Made by a program: the position numbers and the translations under genes. Of a DNA stretch of 64,000 bases, positions 51,201 to 62,479 are shown piece by piece. Position 1 is the stretch's first letter; each line of letters opens with the position of its first letter. The DNA lies in NCBI RefSeq assembly GCF_027579695.1, contig NC_083596.1:13226798-13290797 (forward strand), read 5' to 3'. Source of the stretch: Neoarius graeffei (Eukaryota; Chordata; Actinopteri; Siluriformes; Ariidae). Below the pieces are notes generated by a model. It saw nothing but the letters and a program-made list of their open reading frames with translations, was not told where the DNA came from and did no database searches.

Positions 51201-51592
51201 CTGAAATGAGTTTCCTTCGCAGGGTGGCTGGGCGCTCCCTTAGAGATAGGGTGAGAAGCACAGTCACTCGGGAGGAGCTCGGAGTAGAGCCGCTGCTCCT
51301 CCACATCGAGAGGAACCAGCTGAGGTGGCTCGGGCATCTTTTTCGGATGCCTCCTGGACGCCTCCCTGGGGAGGTGTTCCAGGCATGTCCCCCCAGGAGG
51401 AGGCCCCGGGGAAGACCCAGGACACGCTGGAGGGACTATGTCTCTCGGCTGGCCTGGGAACGCCTCGGTGTTCTTCCCGAGGAGCTGGCCGAGGTGTCTG
51501 GGGAAAGGGAAGTTTGGGCTTCCATGCTTAGACTGCTGCCTCCGCGACCCGGTCCCGGATAAGTGGAAGAAGACGAGACGAGACGAGACGAG
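48285..51592 (+). mobile_element. Rex3 LINE, full length, perfect 13-bp target duplication
   Basis: The 5' end reads cccctcctagaactgccacc with ttattgtggtggaggggttt; the 3' end is cccggataagtggaagaag with (GACGA)n. ACGAAATCAACCT at 48272-48284 and 51593-51605 is a perfect 13-bp target duplication. The stretches gcagactggggtggtggt (about 50218) and cagggctgccctttgtcacc (about 50661) match the widely used Rex3 primers as I remember them. An intact frame, intact ends and an intact duplication point to a recent insertion. Confidence 0.93.
48446..51562 (+). CDS. Rex3 endonuclease/reverse transcriptase ORF
   Basis: An uninterrupted frame of 1038 codons. Endonuclease blocks: GTWNVTSL near residue 92, GDFNAHV near 229, [18 protein letters not shown] near 293 and STDHHLV near 324. 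Reverse transcriptase: [14 protein letters not shown] near 569, [20 protein letters not shown] near 594, [11 protein letters not shown] near 678, [13 protein letters not shown] near 739 and FADDVVLL near 778. The C-terminal tail is [20 protein letters not shown]. Between YLKSLDVVG and QTGVVVPLF about 20 residues usual in this family (the LSWLTRL...WQ segment) are missing without loss of frame (DNA near 50208). If so, the enzyme would lack part of the fingers region although the ORF reads through. The start at 48446 is the first ATG of the frame. Confidence 0.9.
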   Translation: MEKKSRTVTSPGRTQPGPHPGARPGVGARMRALGGWAFAHGARPGSARKGDVGPTSCGFTTHRGSSRGLVQCGLGGSRRQGPRRPDPRTQRLAVGTWNVTSLGGKEPELVREVERYRLGIVGLTSTHSLGSGTQLLERGWTFHFSGVARGERRRAGVGLLIAPQLSRHVLEFTPVNERVASLRLRIGERALAVVCAYGPNSSIEYPAFLESLEEVLRGAQTGDSIVLLGDFNAHVSNNSDTWRGVVGRNGLPDLNLSGVLLLDFCASHGLSITNTMLEHRGVHKCTWHQDTLGRRSMIDFVVVSSDLRPYVLDTRVKRGAELSTDHHLVVSWIRWRRRKLDRPGRPKRMVRVCWERLAEHSVGEVFNSHLRESFSQLLREVGDIESEWTMFSTSIVDAAVRSCGRKVSGACRRGNPRTRWWTPEVRDAVKLKKESYRAMLTSRTLEAADGYRQARRAAARAVAEAKTRNWEEFGEAMEKDYRSASKKFWQTVRRLRRGKQYSANTVYSAGGELLTSTGDIVGRWKEYFEDLLNPTVMSSTEETEADDSEVDSSITQAEVTEVVCKLLGGKAPGVDEIRPEYLKSLDVVGCGQTGVVVPLFKKGDRRVCSNYRGITLLSLPGKVYSRVLERRIRPIVEPRIQEEQCGFRPGRGTLDQLYTLHRVLEGSWEFAQPVHMCFVDLEKAFDRVPRGILWGVLREYGVRGSLLRAVRSLYERSKSLVCIAGSKSNLFPVHVGLRQGCPLSPVLFIIFMDRISRRSQGPEGILFGNHRISSLLFADDVVLLASSSQDLQHALGRFAVECEAAGMRISTSKSEAMVLDQKRVACPLQVGGEVLPQVEEFKYLGILFTSEGRMEREIDRQIGAASAVMWSLYRSVVVKKELSQKAKLSIYRSIYIPTLTYGHEFWVMTERTRSRIQAAEMSFLRRVAGRSLRDRVRSTVTREELGVEPLLLHIERNQLRWLGHLFRMPPGRLPGEVFQACPPRRRPRGRPRTRWRDYVSRLAWERLGVLPEELAEVSGEREVWASMLRLLPPRPGPG

Positions 51593-51605
51593 ACGAAATC
51601 AACCT

Positions 51606-52900
51606 GAATGGACTAATAATATAGTCTATTGAACTATTATAGCATATGAACCATCGAATTTCGATGTATTTCGAGTCAGTAAATTGCTGTATTGTCCTGT
51701 GACAGTGATACCAATAATGAGATACACATCACAGTTACGAATACATATTTTTTCCTTTCTTTGACACGGCATGCCATGCCATGCACCAGAAACAACACCA
51801 CGACATTTATTATGGTGTGACTCTGCTGGGTGCCTGGTGGACAGCAGTAAACCAGTGCTTTCACTTTACATCATTACTATATAGTTACGGTCGAATATCA
51901 AACTTGATATGTCAAACAGTTGTCTGGTTACATCTCTACATCCATATGCATTTGGGTGCGTGCGCAGTGCCATTAGGACGAATTACCCTGCACCTGTTCC
52001 TGATTAGAGCACAATCACAGCACATATATATAAGGACTCTCAGTAACACATAGACTTTGCGAAGTATACACTCTGTATCCTGCGTCTGACATGACCAAGC
52101 CTTGTACTTATTTTGTATCGCTTTTCTGGTTTTGACCCAATTTGTGTTTTTGGACTGTGAGTATTGTATTACCTTTGATATCCTGTCTGTGCCTCACTTG
52201 ATCACTTCCTGTTATTCGACTCTGCCTTTGTCTATGTTTTGGATCTGTTTGCTAGCGTGCTTTCAGTAAAACTCTTCCTGCACTTACATCCGTCTACTGC
52301 CCTTACATGACAGAAAGTGTCAACTGTCCAAGAAGTTAGTAGACTAATAAAACTGTTTTAACTAGTTTTATATGAAACTGCCATGAATATTTTCAGTAAA
52401 ATGTGTTAGTAAATATTCCCACGTTATTTAAAAAAAAAAAGCAAATTAAAAATAAGCACTGGATAAAACCCCATTTATCTTATGTAAATAAAGATACAAA
52501 TTTCATTGCCCAGTGGTCAAGTGTTTATGAGATACGTTGCCTTGCACTTATAGTACGATCAGGTTCCTTGTGGGGGTACACGTATATCGTATGTACGGAT
52601 GTCGTACGGTCAAAAGCCATCAAAAGTCAGGTTGATGCATTACCATATTCTCTTATGGGGCTCCACTCCATGTGCTTTTGTGCGCAGGGAGCTCTGCTAT
52701 GAATATTAGGATGGTTATTATTAATGGAAAAATATGTCTCAAGCAAAATACAATTTACAGATCTCAGTACCTGGAATTTGTTTTGAAAAAAACATGGACC
52801 ATGGAAAGCATTGAGATATCAAATATAACTGCTGGGGTGGGATGGTGGCTGACTGTGACTTGGGCCCCATGTGTGTAAATGTGTATGTTTACATGGTGCC
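51606..52900. other. intergenic stretch after Rex3
   Basis: No host gene recognised. A possible LTR-like fossil lies at 51910-52312. Confidence 0.4.
51910..52312 (+). mobile_element. possible solo LTR-like fossil
   Basis: The segment starts TGTCA and ends TGACA, has a TATA-like tatatataag near 52024 and lies alone, with no internal region next to it. No matching flanking duplication was seen. This is a weak call: a promoter-like repeat of another kind is possible. Confidence 0.3.
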
Positions 52901-52904
52901 CTAT

Positions 52905-53337
52905 GATGGACTGCCGTCCAATCTGGGATGTGTTCCCACCTTATACACAGCATTCCTGGGATAGGCTCCGGATCCACAGCGACCCTTAAGAGGACAAAGT
53001 GTTTACTTAGGATGAAGGAGCACTATTGCCTCACAGCAAGAAGATTTTGGGTTCGAGCCCAATGGCCGACGGGGGCCTTTCTTGTTCTCTCCGTGTCTGT
53101 GTGGGTTTCCTCCGGGTGCTCCGGTTTCCACCACAGTCCAATGCAGTTAGGTTAACTGGCTACTCTAAATTGTCTATAGGTGCAAATGGTTGTTTCCCAA
53201 GCCCAGAAATGGGAGGGTTGTGAGAGGGAGGACATCAGGTGTAAAACTATGTTCCAGTTAATATGACATGTGGATCAATAGGGTCCACATGGACCCTGAC
53301 CTGGCAAGCGTGCTGGACAAGGAAGATGATGAAGAAT
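52905..53337 (+). mobile_element. SINE tail followed by V-SINE of the tccacatgtcatatta subfamily
   Basis: From 52905, gatggactgccgtccaatct and gggataggctccggatccac form the tail of another SINE-like unit. From 53022 a V-SINE starts (tattgcctcacagcaagaag), with body, gtttcccaagcccagaaatg and the variant tail taatatgacatgtggatcaa ending about 53337. The tail pairs it with the minus copy at 22790-23131. Confidence 0.75.
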
Positions 53338-53488
53338 GTATGCTATGAATGTAAGCACTGCTGAAAATTCCAAGCTGATCAAACTGGTTATTTTCCAGCT
53401 ACTTTGATATATGCTTGAGATTTTATAATTGCCTGAGTGTTGTGTCATTTTCTTAAGGATAGCTTGCTTAAAAAAAAAAAGAAAAAAA

Positions 53489-53790
53489 GGGCAGCACAGT
53501 GGTGTAAGTGGTTAGCACTGTCACCTCACAGCAAGAAGGTTCTGGGTTTGAGCCCAGCGGCTGACAGGGGCCTTTCTGTGTGGAGCTTGTGTGTTCTCCC
53601 CGTGTCTGTGGGGGTTTCCTCCAGGTGATCTGGTTTCTCCAACAGTTCAAAGGCATGCAGTTAGGTTAACATGGGACGGCCTTGGGCTGAAGTTCCCAAG
53701 AGTGGCGGCGCGCACATCCACAGCGGCTTTGCTCTCCTATGATGAACTAAATTTCATTGTGCAGTGACAATAAAGCCATTCTTCTTTATC
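53489..53790 (+). mobile_element. V-SINE fragment joined to a retroposon tail
   Basis: gggcagcacagtggtgtaag, the tRNA-like head and the body run to caaaggcatgcagttaggtt (about 53670). Then the sequence changes to atgaactaaatttcattgtg with cagtgacaataaagccattc, a LINE-type 3' end. It is a composite or two adjoining insertions. Confidence 0.7.
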
Positions 53791-53924
53791 CAAACCAAGC
53801 TGGATTTTTTTCATTAGGAAGTGCTGCAGACTTTTTTTTTTTCTTGTTTTACCAGTTGTGGAAATCATAACCCAATATTACCACATTTGTAAAATGGTTA
53901 TTAACTCATTTGACTGGTTATTAT

Positions 53925-53993
53925 CCCACGCCCAAACAAAGTTTGGTGGGGAATATAAAAACGGGTTCCGCCTATCCGTCCATCCCTCCGTCC

Positions 53994-54036
<43 letters not shown>

Positions 54037-54712
54037 AGGCCACATTTTCATTTCCGGGTCATACCTTTAAAACTACTGAAAATATCTTCATGAAACTTTG
54101 TATGCATATCAAGCAACATATGAACTGGTGCCTTTTGCTATTTTGGATATTTGAAAAAAAGTATTTTTCAAATTTTTACATAAAAAATTGATTTTGACTT
54201 GGTTTCTAAGAGCAGTGTTCGTTTACGGAGCATATATCCAAAACTATTCAAGGTATGGATCTGAAACTTGGTATGCATGTTAAAAAGGTGATATAGATGT
54301 GCCTTTTCATCCTAATAAATTTGAGAAATTTTAATTTTTCATGTCTGCATGGAAACAATTTCAGACTTTGTCTCTCAGGTTAGTCTTAGGGGTAGGTTTT
54401 GTTTCCGGAGCAGAACTTGAAAACTATGAGTGGTATGGTCTTGAAAGTTGGTATATGTGTTGATTAAGTAATGTATATGTGCCTTTTGATACTAAGAAAT
54501 GTGAGAAATTTTAATTTTTAGCTCATCTGAACCAGCAGTCCAGTGGGCTTATGCCTTGGGCTGCTGAGGTCAGTGTAAAGAGGTAGGGTTGGTTTCCTGC
54601 AGCAGAACTTGAAAAAATGTGACAAATAATATCTTGAAACTTGATATATAGTTAGTATATAGGGCGGGGGATATAGATGACTCTGTCTGCTTGTTTGAAT
54701 TGAATCCAAACC
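53925..54712. repeat. hairpin-headed repeats and (GTCT)n, unclassified
   Basis: It opens cccacgcccaaac, aaa, gtttggtgggga (53925-53951), then (GTCT)n at 53994-54031. Three successive decayed passages follow, of the form ggagcagaacttgaaaacta, then cttgaaagttggtat and gtgccttttgatactaagaa. A second head, agctcatctgaaccagcagt, is at 54520. Same general layout as 19613 and 47138. Confidence 0.5.
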
Positions 54713-56505
54713 TCGGCACGGTGGTGTAGTGGTTAGCACTGTCGCCTCACAGCAAGAAGATCCTGGGTTCGAGCCCAGTGGCTGATGAGGGCCTTTCTGT
54801 GTGGAGTTTGCATGTTCTCCCCGTGTCTGCACGGGTTTCCTCCGGGTGCTCCGGTTTCCCCCACAGTCCAAAGACATGCAGGTTAGGCTAATCGGTGGCT
54901 CTAAATTGACCGTAGGTGTGAATGTGAGTGTGAATAGTTGTTTGTCTCTGCGATGACCTGGCGACTTGTCCCCGCCTTTCGCACATAGTCAGCTGCGACC
55001 CTGTAGAACAGGATAAGCGGCTACAGATAATGGATGGATGGTATATAGTTAGTATATAGGGTGGGAGATATAGATAACTCTGTCTGCTTGTTTGAATTGA
55101 ATCCAAACCTCGGCACGGTGGTGTAGTGGTTAGCGCTGCCGCCTCAGAGCAAGAAGGTCCTGGGTTTGAGCCCAGTGGCTGATGAGGGCCTTTCTGTGTG
55201 GAGTTTGCATGTTGTCTGCGTGGGTTTCCTCCGGGTGCTCCGGTTTCCCCTACAGTCCAAAGACATGCAGGTTAGGCTAATCGGTGGCTCTAAATTGACC
55301 GGAGGTGTGAATGTGAGTGTGAATGGTTGTTTGTCTCTGTGATAATCTGGCGAATTGTCCAGGGTGTACCCCGCCTTTTGCACATAGTCAGCTGGGATAG
55401 GCTCCAACTCGTTTGCGACCCTGTAGAACAGGATAAGCGGCTACAGATGATGGATGGATGGATATTATATTAGATCAATTTATTAAGGGGGTTGCACTGT
55501 CGCCTCACAGCAAGAAGGTTCTGGGTTTGAGCCTAGCAGCCGACGATGGCCTTTCTGTATGGAGTTTCCCCTACAGTCCAAAGACATGCAGGTTAGGCTA
55601 ATCGGTGGCTCTAAATTGACCGTAGGTGTGAATGTAAGTGTGAATGGTTGTTTGTCTCTGCGATGACCTGGCGACTTGTCCCCGCCTTTTGCACATAATC
55701 AGGTGCGACCCTGTAGAACAGGATAAGCGGCTACAGATAATGGATGGATGGATATTATATTAGATCAATTTATTAAGGGGGTTGCACTATCGCCTCACAG
55801 CAAGAAAGTTCTGGGTTCGAGCCTAGCAGCCAACGATGGCCTTTCTGTATGGAGTTTGCATGTTCTCCCCATGTCTGCATGGGTTTCCTCTGGGTGCTCC
55901 GGTTTCCCCGACAGTCCAAAGACATGCAGGTTAGGCTAATCGGTGGCTCTAAATTGACCGTAGGTGTGAATGTGAGTGTGAATGGTTGTTTGTCTCTGCG
56001 ATGACCTGGCGACTTGTCCCCGCCTTTCGCACATAATCAGCTGCGACCCTGTAGAACAGGATAAGCGGCTACAGATAATGGATGGATGGATGGATGGATG
56101 GTATATAGTTAGTATATAGGGTGGGAGATATAGATAACTCTGTTTGCTTGTTTGAATTATATCCAAACCTCGGCACGGTGGTGTAGTGGTTAGCGCTGCC
56201 ACCTCACAGCAAGAAGGTCCTGGGTTTGAGCCCAGTGGCTGATGAGGGCCTTTCTGTGTGGAGTTTGCATGTTGTCTGCGTGGGTTTCCTCTGGGTGCTC
56301 CGGTTTCCCCTACAGTCCAAAGACATGCAGGTTAGGCTAATCGGTGGCTCTAAATTGACCGTAGATGTGAATGTGAGTGTGAATGGTTGTTTGTCTCTGT
56401 GATAACCTGGCGACTTGTCCAGGGTGTACCCCGCCTTTTGCACATAGTCAGCTGCAACCCTGTAGAACAGGATAAGCGGCTACAGATAATGGATGGATGG
56501 ATGGA

Positions 56506-56690
56506 TAATCCAAACTTGAGTGACAGAAAAACAAGCCGGTCTACCTACAGATAATATGTCTGTAGAAAGAAAAGGTCTCTTTCACCAATGCACACACTGT
56601 ATTTTGTTGTATTATTAACCTAAATATCGTTGGATCCATAAAAATCAGTGTTGTCGGCTTTATATTTTAGAGCTAAATGTGTTCCTGAGA
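56506..56690 (+). repeat. array segment N, copy 1
   Basis: A non-SINE segment: ataatccaaacttgagtgac onward to ctaaatgtgttcctgagagc. It is followed directly by a SINE half (tctaaattgatcgtaggtg). Copies 2 and 3 are at 58567 and 59547. Confidence 0.85.
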
Positions 56691-58566
56691 GCTCTAAATT
56701 GATCGTAGGTGTGAATGTGAGTGTGAATGGTTGGTTGTCTCTGTGATAACCTGGCGACTTGTCCAGGGTGTACCCCACCTTTTGCACATAGTCAGCTGGG
56801 ATAGGCTCCAGCTCGCTTGCGACTCTGTAGAACAGGATAAGCGGCTGCAGATAATGGATGGATGGATATTATATTAGATCAATTTATTAAGGGGGTTGCA
56901 CTGTCGCCTCACAGCAAGAAGGTTCTGGGTTCGAGCCTAGCAGCCGACGATGGCCTTTCGGTATGGAGTTTCCCCTACAGTCCAAAGACATGCAGGTTAG
57001 GCTAATCGGTGGCTCTAAATTGACCGTAGGTGTGAATGTGAGTGTGAATGGTTGCTTGTCTCTGCAATGACCTGGCGACTTGTCCCCGCCTTTCGCACAT
57101 AATCAGCTGCGACCCTGTAGAACAGGATAAGCGGCTACAGATAATGGATGGATGGATGGTATATAGTTAGTATATAGAGTGGGAAATATAGATAACTCTG
57201 CCTGCTTGTTTGAATTGAATCCAAACCTCGGCATGGTGGTGTAGTGGTTAGCGCTGCCGCCTCACAGCAAGAAGGTCCTGGGTTTGAGCCCAGTGGCTGC
57301 TGAGGGCCTTTCTGTGTGGAGTTTGCATGTTGTCTGCGTGGGTTTCCTCCGGGCGCTCCGGTTTCCCTTACAGTCCAAAGACATGCAGGTTAGGCTAATC
57401 GGTGGCTCTAAATTGACCGTAGGTGTGAATGTGAGTGTGAATGGTTGCTTGTCTCTGTGATAACCTGGCGACTTGTCCAGGGTGTACCCCGCCTTTTGCA
57501 CATAGTCAACTGGGATAGGCTCCAACTCGCTTGCGACCCTGTAGAACAGGATAAGCGGCTACAGATAATGGATGGATGGATATTATATTAAATCAATTTA
57601 TTAAGGGGGTTGCACTGTCGCCTCACAGCAAGAAGGTTCTGGGTTCGAGCCTAGCAGCCGACGATGGCCTTTCTGTATGGAGTTTCCCCTACAGTCCAAA
57701 GACATGCAGGTTAGGCTAATCGGTGGCTCTAAATTGACCGTAAGTGTGAATGTGAGTGTGAATGGTTGCTTGTCTCTGTGATGACCTGGCGACTTGTCCC
57801 CGCCTTTCGCACATAATCAGCTGCGACCCTGTAGAACAGGATAAGCGGCTACAGATAATGGATGCATGGATATTATATTAGATCAATTTATTAAGGGGGT
57901 TGCACTATCGCCTCACAGCAAGAAGGTTCTGGGTTCGAGCCTAGCAGCCAACGATGGCCTTTCTGTATGGAGTTTGCATGTTCTCCCCATGTCTGCATGG
58001 GTTTCCTCTGGGTGCTCCGGTTTCCCTGACAGTCCAAAGACATGCAGGTTAGGCTAATTGGTGGCTCTAAATTGACCGTAGGTGTGAATATGAGTGTGAA
58101 TGGTTGTTTGTCTCTGCGATGACCTGGCGACTTGTCCCCGCCTTTCGCACATAGTCAACTGCGACCCTGTAGAACAGGATAAGTGGCTACAGATAATGGA
58201 TGGATGGATGGATGGTATATAGTTAGTATATAGGGTGGGAGATATAGATAACTCTGTTTGCTTGTTTGAATTGAATCCAAACCTCGGCACGGTGGTGTAG
58301 TGGTTAGCGCTGCCGCCTCACAGCAAGAAGGTCCTGGGTTTGAGCCCAGTGGCTGATGAGGGCCTTTCTGTGTGGAGTTTGCATGTTGTCTGCGTGGGTT
58401 TCCTCCGGGTGCTCCGGTTTCCCCTACAGTCCAAAGACATGCAGGTTAGGCTAATCGGTGGCTCTAAATTGACCGTAGGTGTGAATGTGAGTGTGAATGG
58501 TTGCTTGTCTCTGCGATGACCTGGCGACTTGTCCCCGCCTATAGATAATGGATGGATGGATGGATG

Positions 58567-58757
58567 GATGGATAATCCAAACTTGAGTGACAGAAAAACA
58601 AGCAGGTCTACCTACAGATAATATGTCTGTAGAAAGAAAAGGTCTCTTTCACCAATGCACACACTGTATTTTGTTGTATTATTAACCTAAATATCGTTGG
58701 ATCCATAAAAATCAGTGTTGTCTGCTTTATATTTTAGAGCTAAATGTGTTCCTGAGA
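58567..58757 (+). repeat. array segment N, copy 2
   Basis: Nearly identical to 56506-56690, with the same joint to a SINE half (gagagctctaaattgatcg), so copies 1 and 2 were made together after the joint formed. Confidence 0.85.
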
Positions 58758-59546
58758 GCTCTAAATTGATCGTAGGTGTGAATGTGAGTGCGAATGGTTG
58801 CTTGTCTCTGCGATGACCTGGCGACTTGTCCCCGCCTTTCGCACATAATCAGCTGCGACCCTGTAGAACAGGATAAGCGGCTACAGATAATGGATGGATG
58901 GATGGTATATAGTTAGTATATAGGGTGGGAGATATAGATAACTCTGTTTGCTTGTTTGAATTATATCCAAACCTCAGCACGGTGGTGTAGTGGTTAGCGC
59001 TGCCACCTCACAGCAAGAAGGTCCTGGGTTTGAGCCCAGTGGCTGATGAGGGCCTTTCTGTGTGGAGTTTGCATGTTGTCTGCGTGGGTTTCCTCCGGGT
59101 GCTCCGGTTTCCCCTACAGTCCAAAGACATGCAGGTTAGGCTAATCGGTGGCTCTAAATTGACCGTAGGTGTGAATGTGAGTGTGAATGGTTGTTTGTCT
59201 CTGCGATGACCTGGCGACTTGTCCCCGCCTTTCGCACATAGTCAGCTGCGACCCTGTAGAACAGGATAAGCGGCTACAGATAATGGATGGATGGATATTA
59301 TATTAGATCAATTTATTAAGGGGGTTGCACTGTCACCTCACAGCAAGAAGGTTCTGGGTTCGAGCCTAGCAACCGACGATGGCCTTTCTGTATGGAGTTT
59401 CCCCTACAGTCCAAAGACACGCAGGTTAGGCTAATCGGTGGCTCTAAATTGACCGTAGGTGTGAATGTTTGTGCGAATGGTTGCTTGTCTGCGATGACCT
59501 GGTGACTTGTCCCTGCCTATAGATAATGGATGGATGGATGGATGGA

Positions 59547-59735
59547 TAATCCAAACTTGAGTGACAGAAAAACAAGCAGGTCTACCTACAGATAATATGT
59601 CTGTAGAAAGAAAAGGTCTCTTTCACCAATGCACACACTGTATTTTGTTGCATTATTAAACTAAATATCGTTGGATCCATAAAAATCAGTGTTGTCTGCT
59701 TTATATTTTAGAGCTAAATGTGTTCCTGAGAGCTT
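59547..59735 (+). repeat. array segment N, copy 3, likely the original
   Basis: The same segment, but it continues into single-copy DNA (gagagcttctcagttatctc) instead of a SINE half. This makes it the best candidate for the ancestral location of segment N. Confidence 0.8.
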
Positions 59736-60786
59736 CTCAGTTATCTCCAGCACACAGCTTTTGAAAACAGCGCGGCTTCAGTTCAGGGCTCGGTCCAAAC
59801 ACACCACAGGATACTACAGTACCGGAAGTACCCCAGGTGCCACAGCTGGTATTTTGGCACACTATTGAGGACGGGAATTTGCGGTTTCGGACAGAACCCA
59901 GATCAGTCCAGCTCAGGAGTGAGGAACCGGTTCTGGGTGTGAACTTTACTGCTACAAGAACTTCCCTTTCCAACCTTCCAGACGCGCGTCTAAAAAACAT
60001 TTCGGCTTCCGTAGCTGAAGTAGCTCGTAGTGTAGTATTTCTTTTCCCTCCCTGTTGTAAATTAATAAACATTTTATTCATTTTCCTTTCGCGTTTTTTT
60101 TCTCCACACGAAAATAAGTTTTGACTCCGAGCGGCGTTTAAAACAAAACAGACAAGCGTCACGGAGTTTTAATGAACTGTCAAGACGAATAGAAAGCCTG
60201 TTAGCTTCCCTGTTAGCTCTTAGCCAGGCTACTACAGCACTTCTATTACTACTGTCTTTACTTCATGCTAACTCAGTAGGTCTGTTAATGTTCATGCTAA
60301 TGCTAATGCTAACAAATGTTGACGTTGTACTTAATTTAAAGTGCTGCGTGGATGAGAAGAAGTCGTAAAGAAGGCATGTCCGTGTGGCTGTTTTAAAACA
60401 TTTGGGTTTTTTTCCCCCTCGCTATATTTGTAAACACAGCGCTAGCTGAGAGCTCTGAAGTAGGAAATACGGTAATAGTGTCCACGTACTGGTCCTGGTG
60501 TGTTTATACTCCTCACGAAGACATGATTTAATGCACATGGTAGGACTTGCTTCCATTACAAACGCGATCAGTGTTAGTTTGTTTGTGGAAAGTCAGAGTG
60601 GACAGACATGTCATTGTCAGAAGGGTTTGTGATGATCAGGATGGTGAAGATGAAGCTGATGTTTGATGATCTTACACACTCTGTGCGCTTGTAAATAAGT
60701 GTGGTTCATATAGATGGTTGTACACCGGAAGAGAACTGTGTCCAAATCTGTGCGTTTGCGAGAAGATCCTGAATTTCAGCAGCAAC
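59736..60786. other. single-copy region with CpGs, possible promoter
   Basis: CpG-bearing DNA (for example agacgcgcgtctaaaa and ccgagcggcg) with no open frame of note, leading to the putative exon at 60787. It could hold the promoter of that gene; no TATA box is obvious. Confidence 0.35.
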
Positions 60787-60886
60787 ATGTCTGGAGAGAG
60801 CAGCAGCAGCAGCAGCAGTGGTGGAGAAGACTCGGATAGAGAGAGCCGAAGGAAAACCTGCACCGTGAAACACGAGATCACGAACG
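60787..60886 (+). CDS. putative first coding exon of an unidentified gene
   Basis: ATG in cagcaacATGtc, then 33 codons reading MSGESSSSSSSGG, EDSDRESRRK and TCTVKHEITN, ending at a good splice donor (cg|gtgggt). It is Ser-rich, then acidic and basic, as in many nuclear protein N-termini. I do not recognise the protein, and no following exon is seen before the window ends. The agc run (agcagcagc at 60799-60818) could also have arisen as a trinucleotide repeat. Confidence 0.35.
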
Positions 60887-60937
60887 GTGGGTGATCGCGT
60901 ACACCTACACCTGTTATCATGTTAATCTGTGACACTC

Positions 60938-61267
60938 ATCCATCCATCCATCCATCCATCTATTATCTGCAGCCGCTTATCCTGCTCTACAGGGTCGCAG
61001 GCGAGCTGGAGCCTATCCCAGCTGACTACGTGCGAAAGCTGGGGTACACCCTGGACAAGTCGCCAGATTATCGCAGAGACAAACAACCATTCACATTCAC
61101 ACCTACGGTCAATTTAGAGCCACTGTTTAGCCTAACCTGCCTGTCTTTGGACTGTCGGAGAACCCGACGCAGACACGGGGAGAACGTGCAAACTCCGCAC
61201 AGAAAGGCCCTCGTTGGCTGCTGGGTTTGAACCCAGAACCTTCTTGCTGTGAGGTGACAGTGCAACC
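60938..61267 (-). mobile_element. V-SINE, minus strand, with array-type junction
   Basis: From (CATC)n at 60938 through tatcccagctgactacgtgc to gaggtgacagtgcaacctcc. It ends ttaataaattgatctaatat (to 61290), the exact inverse of the ttagatcaatttattaaggg spacer of the array at 54.7-59.5 kb. Confidence 0.88.
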
Positions 61268-61290
61268 TCCTTAATAAATTGATCTAATAT

Positions 61291-61620
61291 CCATCCATCC
61301 ATCCATCCATCCATCCATTATCTGCAGCCGCTTATCCTGTTCTACAGGGTCGCAGGCGAGCTGGAGCCTATCCCAGCTGACTACGTGCGAAAGCTGGGGT
61401 ACACCCTGGACAAGTCGCCAGATTATCGCAGAGACAACCAACCATTCACACTCACATTCACACCTACGATCAATTTAGAGCCACTGTTTAGCCATGTCTT
61501 TGGACTGTCGGGGAGAACATGCTGACGCCATACAGAAAGGCCCTCATCAGCCACTGGGCTTGAACCCAGGACCTTCTTGCTGTGAGAAGACAGTGCTAAC
61601 CACTACACCACCGTGCCGCC
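61291..61620 (-). mobile_element. V-SINE, minus strand
   Basis: From (CATC)n at 61291 to ccactacaccaccgtgccgc at 61620. It has the same cgtgcgaaagctggggtaca variant as the copy at 60938, so the pair was duplicated together. The middle (ccggaggaaacc part) is lost. Confidence 0.88.
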
Positions 61621-61744
61621 TCATACTGACACTCTCAGAAGGAAAAGACTGCACATTTGCTTGTCTTGTCGCTGGGGTTCTGGTATCAGGTATATAAAAT
61701 GTGGAGGCTTTACTCAACAAAAATTCATTCATTCATTACTGAAA

Positions 61745-62225
61745 TCAAGACGCAATGTAGACTGGTGACAGGCATCATGCCCGCCTTTGGAGACGACGTG
61801 ACATCTCCTGACGCACCAAGGTACGGGTCTAAAACGCTGTGGTTTTGTCCACCCGTGTTCTCTGCTTCGAGATCTGTGCCCTCAGGACCATTGAGGTTGG
61901 TTGTACGACCGTGTCTCCAACGAGGAGCTCCGCCAGAGCCAACCAAATATCCTCTACAGTGCCGTGTTCGTTGGCCTGGACACGTCCTGTACTGCACAGA
62001 CGAGCACCCCACAAGAGCCATTTACGAGTTTGATCCGCCAGCAGTGGGATGGAGATGCTTTCGCGGCCGACCATGCACCTGTTCGATCGATATTGTTCGT
62101 CAAGACCTCCAGCAGATTAATTTGAGGCTGGAGGACATCCACTAAGACCGTGAGAGATGGCGGAGTTCAGTGGCACTGGTGGGATCAACACCATGCTGGC
62201 ATGAGGTTGAGGAGGAGGAGGATTC
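61745..62225 (+). mobile_element. LINE ORF2 3' remnant, decayed
   Basis: Translated pieces include YDRVSNEELRQSQPNILYSA, then RWPGHVLYCTDEHPTRAIYE with FDPPAVGW, then RQDLQQINLRLEDIH. After a frame change, RWRSSVALVGSTPCWHEVEE ends near 62220. These match the C-terminal part of LINE polyproteins (the RWLGHVLR-type block after the reverse transcriptase). At least two frame changes are present. The clade is not certain. Confidence 0.7.
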
Positions 62226-62479
62226 ATTCAGTACCTTCAGTATCTGCTTGATCCTGGTCAAGCTTGTGGTGGGATCACAGAGCACCATACACACTCCTTC
62301 ACACACTCATTCACACCGAGGGTTAATTCAGAGTTGTGGTGCATGACTCTGGAATTTTAGACAACACCAGAAAACCTAAGAATCAAACCATGAGATAACA
62401 ATTCTACCCACTGCTCCACCGCTCTGCCCAGGATCAGACGACACAAATTCACCAAGACTTCTTTTCACGATTTTCCAGC

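Larger units (their letters stand above)
54713..59545 (+). repeat. higher-order tandem array of V-SINE copies
   Basis: At least twelve V-SINE copies or halves in one orientation, in repeated blocks. Copies following a tatatagttagtatataggg spacer start at about 55110, 56170, 57229, 58286 and 58977; the first copy (54713) has no such spacer before it. Copies following ttagatcaatttattaaggg start at about 55491, 55782, 56893, 57605, 57900 and 59325. Four of the second kind share one internal loss (ggagtttcccctacagtcc) and two do not. Half copies start at 56690 and 58757 after a non-SINE segment. Shared junctions show that blocks were duplicated together, rather than inserted one by one. Confidence 0.9.

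Noticed and set aside
54713-59545. Regularly spaced repeats that could suggest a CRISPR array
   Set aside because: The repeats are 250-350-bp SINE copies in a vertebrate genome; repeat length and organism exclude it.
61657-62145. Open frame of 162 codons, at first taken for a host gene
   Set aside because: Its second half matches a LINE C-terminal block (PTRAIYEFDPPAVGW), and the frame changes inside the match; it is a retroposon remnant.
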